A program made the translations under genes and the position numbers. A stretch of DNA of 6,819 nt from Paracoccaceae bacterium (GTDB lineage Bacteria; Pseudomonadota; Alphaproteobacteria; Rhodobacterales; Rhodobacteraceae). Positions 6,281-6,819 of this stretch are shown here, piece after piece. Under the pieces are notes generated by a model. It searched no databases. It saw nothing but the letters and a program-made list of their open reading frames with translations, and was not told where the DNA came from. The stretch spans positions 1-6,819 of the forward strand of contig SKWJ01000349.1 of assembly GCA_007128995.1 (NCBI GenBank). The letters run 5' to 3'. Position 1 is the stretch's first letter. Every line of letters begins with the position of its first letter.

Positions 6281-6819
6281 TCAATGCCGTGCGGGGTCTG
6301 CCGGATAGGTGCCAAGGATGCGCAGATAAGAGGTGAAATATCCCAGTTCTTCCAGTGCCAGCGCGACATTGCCATCCTCGGGATGGCCTTCGATCTCTGC
6401 GAAGAACTGCGTTGCGGTGAAAGACCCGTCAACCATATAGCTTTCGAGCTTGACCATGTTGACGCCATTGGTCGCAAACCCGCCCATTGCCTTGTAAAGC
6501 GCCGCGGGGATGTTGCGCACGCGGAACACAAAGCTGGTCATCATGCCATCTGTGCCGCGCCTGCTGTGATCGGCGTCCCGGCCCATGACCAGAAACCGGG
6601 TCGTGTTGCTGCCGTGATCCTCGATATGGCGCGCCAGCACATCAAGGCCGTAAATCTCTCCGGCGAGTTCCGAGGCGAGGGCGGCCATATGCGGGGCGCC
6701 GGCTTCGGCCACTTCGCGCGCCGAGCCGGCAGTATCGGCCCCTTGCACGCGGTGGATATCATGCGCCTTGAGAAAGGCGCGGCATTGCCCCAGCAGCATT
6801 GTGTGGCTTTTGGCATGGG
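6281..6819 (-). CDS. pheA: Prephenate dehydratase, C-terminal part (cut by window edge)
   Basis: PheA converts prephenate to phenylpyruvate in phenylalanine biosynthesis, in the cytoplasm. The frame runs from the right edge, beginning HAKSHTMLLGQCRAFL, to a TGA at 6283-6281, about 179 residues; roughly the first third of a standalone dehydratase is missing, so the start codon is not in the window. The catalytic domain shows TAGSAREVAEAG and the active-site motif TRF (codons at 6601-6593) in SNTTRFLVMGRD. A regulatory ACT domain follows, from about SFVFRVRNIPAALYKAMGGF to the C-terminus. Where E. coli has the phenylalanine-binding ESRP motif, this protein has ESYM (6445-6434), which I recall as usual in alphaproteobacterial PheA; feedback by phenylalanine is likely but not shown. 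No chorismate mutase domain is visible in this part. The gene converges on the GST gene. Confidence 0.94.
   Translation of the reverse strand, partial: HAKSHTMLLGQCRAFLKAHDIHRVQGADTAGSAREVAEAGAPHMAALASELAGEIYGLDVLARHIEDHGSNTTRFLVMGRDADHSRRGTDGMMTSFVFRVRNIPAALYKAMGGFATNGVNMVKLESYMVDGSFTATQFFAEIEGHPEDGNVALALEELGYFTSYLRILGTYPADPARH

Noticed and set aside
6090..6308. 72-codon plus-strand frame starting with TTG after the GST gene
   Set aside because: Non-ATG start without ribosome-binding site, Arg/Cys-rich product with no known relatives, and it runs into the pheA gene.
1..6819. Search for a mobile element, CRISPR array, tRNA/rRNA gene, toxin-antitoxin or defence module
   Set aside because: No transposase or integrase, no spaced repeats, no RNA-gene signatures and no foreign-looking segment were seen; the genes are conserved housekeeping or envelope genes.

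Overview
The window looks like an ordinary chromosomal stretch of an alphaproteobacterium, most likely in the Rhodobacteraceae (Roseobacter/Rhodobacter group). This rests on the high GC content with GC-rich third positions, a Rhodobacter-type porin N-terminus, the DUF3576 lipoprotein next to leuS, the order leuS-lptE-holA, and an alphaproteobacterial-style prephenate dehydratase. Genus and species cannot be fixed from the sequence alone.

Layout. (1) Positions 1-497, minus strand: the first 165 codons of an outer-membrane porin, cut by the left edge, with a clear signal peptide. (2) Positions 498-792: a divergent control region holding the porin leader (ribosome-binding site, a 7-bp GC hairpin, a perfect TTGACA box), a 12-bp sequence repeated twice, and a possible promoter for the rightward genes. 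(3) Positions 793-6083, plus strand: five genes read in one direction. They are a DUF3576 lipoprotein of unknown function, leuS (leucyl-tRNA synthetase), lptE (LPS-assembly lipoprotein), holA (DNA polymerase III delta subunit) and a glutathione S-transferase family protein. The last four are packed tightly: leuS/lptE overlap by 14 nt, lptE/holA by 4 nt (ATGA), and holA to the GST is a 14-nt gap. The only real gap is the 114 nt before leuS, which contains a terminator-like hairpin with a T-rich tail. (4) Positions 6084-6280: a convergent gap with no convincing gene. (5) Positions 6281-6819, minus strand: the C-terminal part of pheA (prephenate dehydratase with ACT domain), cut by the right edge.

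How the genes fit together. The plus-strand cluster joins housekeeping functions that are not one pathway: leucine charging of tRNA, delivery of LPS to the outer membrane, and clamp loading in DNA replication. The overlapping starts suggest co-expression by translational coupling. The porin, LptE and perhaps the DUF3576 lipoprotein share the cell envelope as their place of action.

I found no mobile element, CRISPR array, tRNA/rRNA gene or defence-like module, and no convincing undescribed system. The observation most worth a second look is the terminator-like hairpin placed directly before leuS, with an upstream segment able to form a competing pairing; it could be an attenuator, but that is inference.
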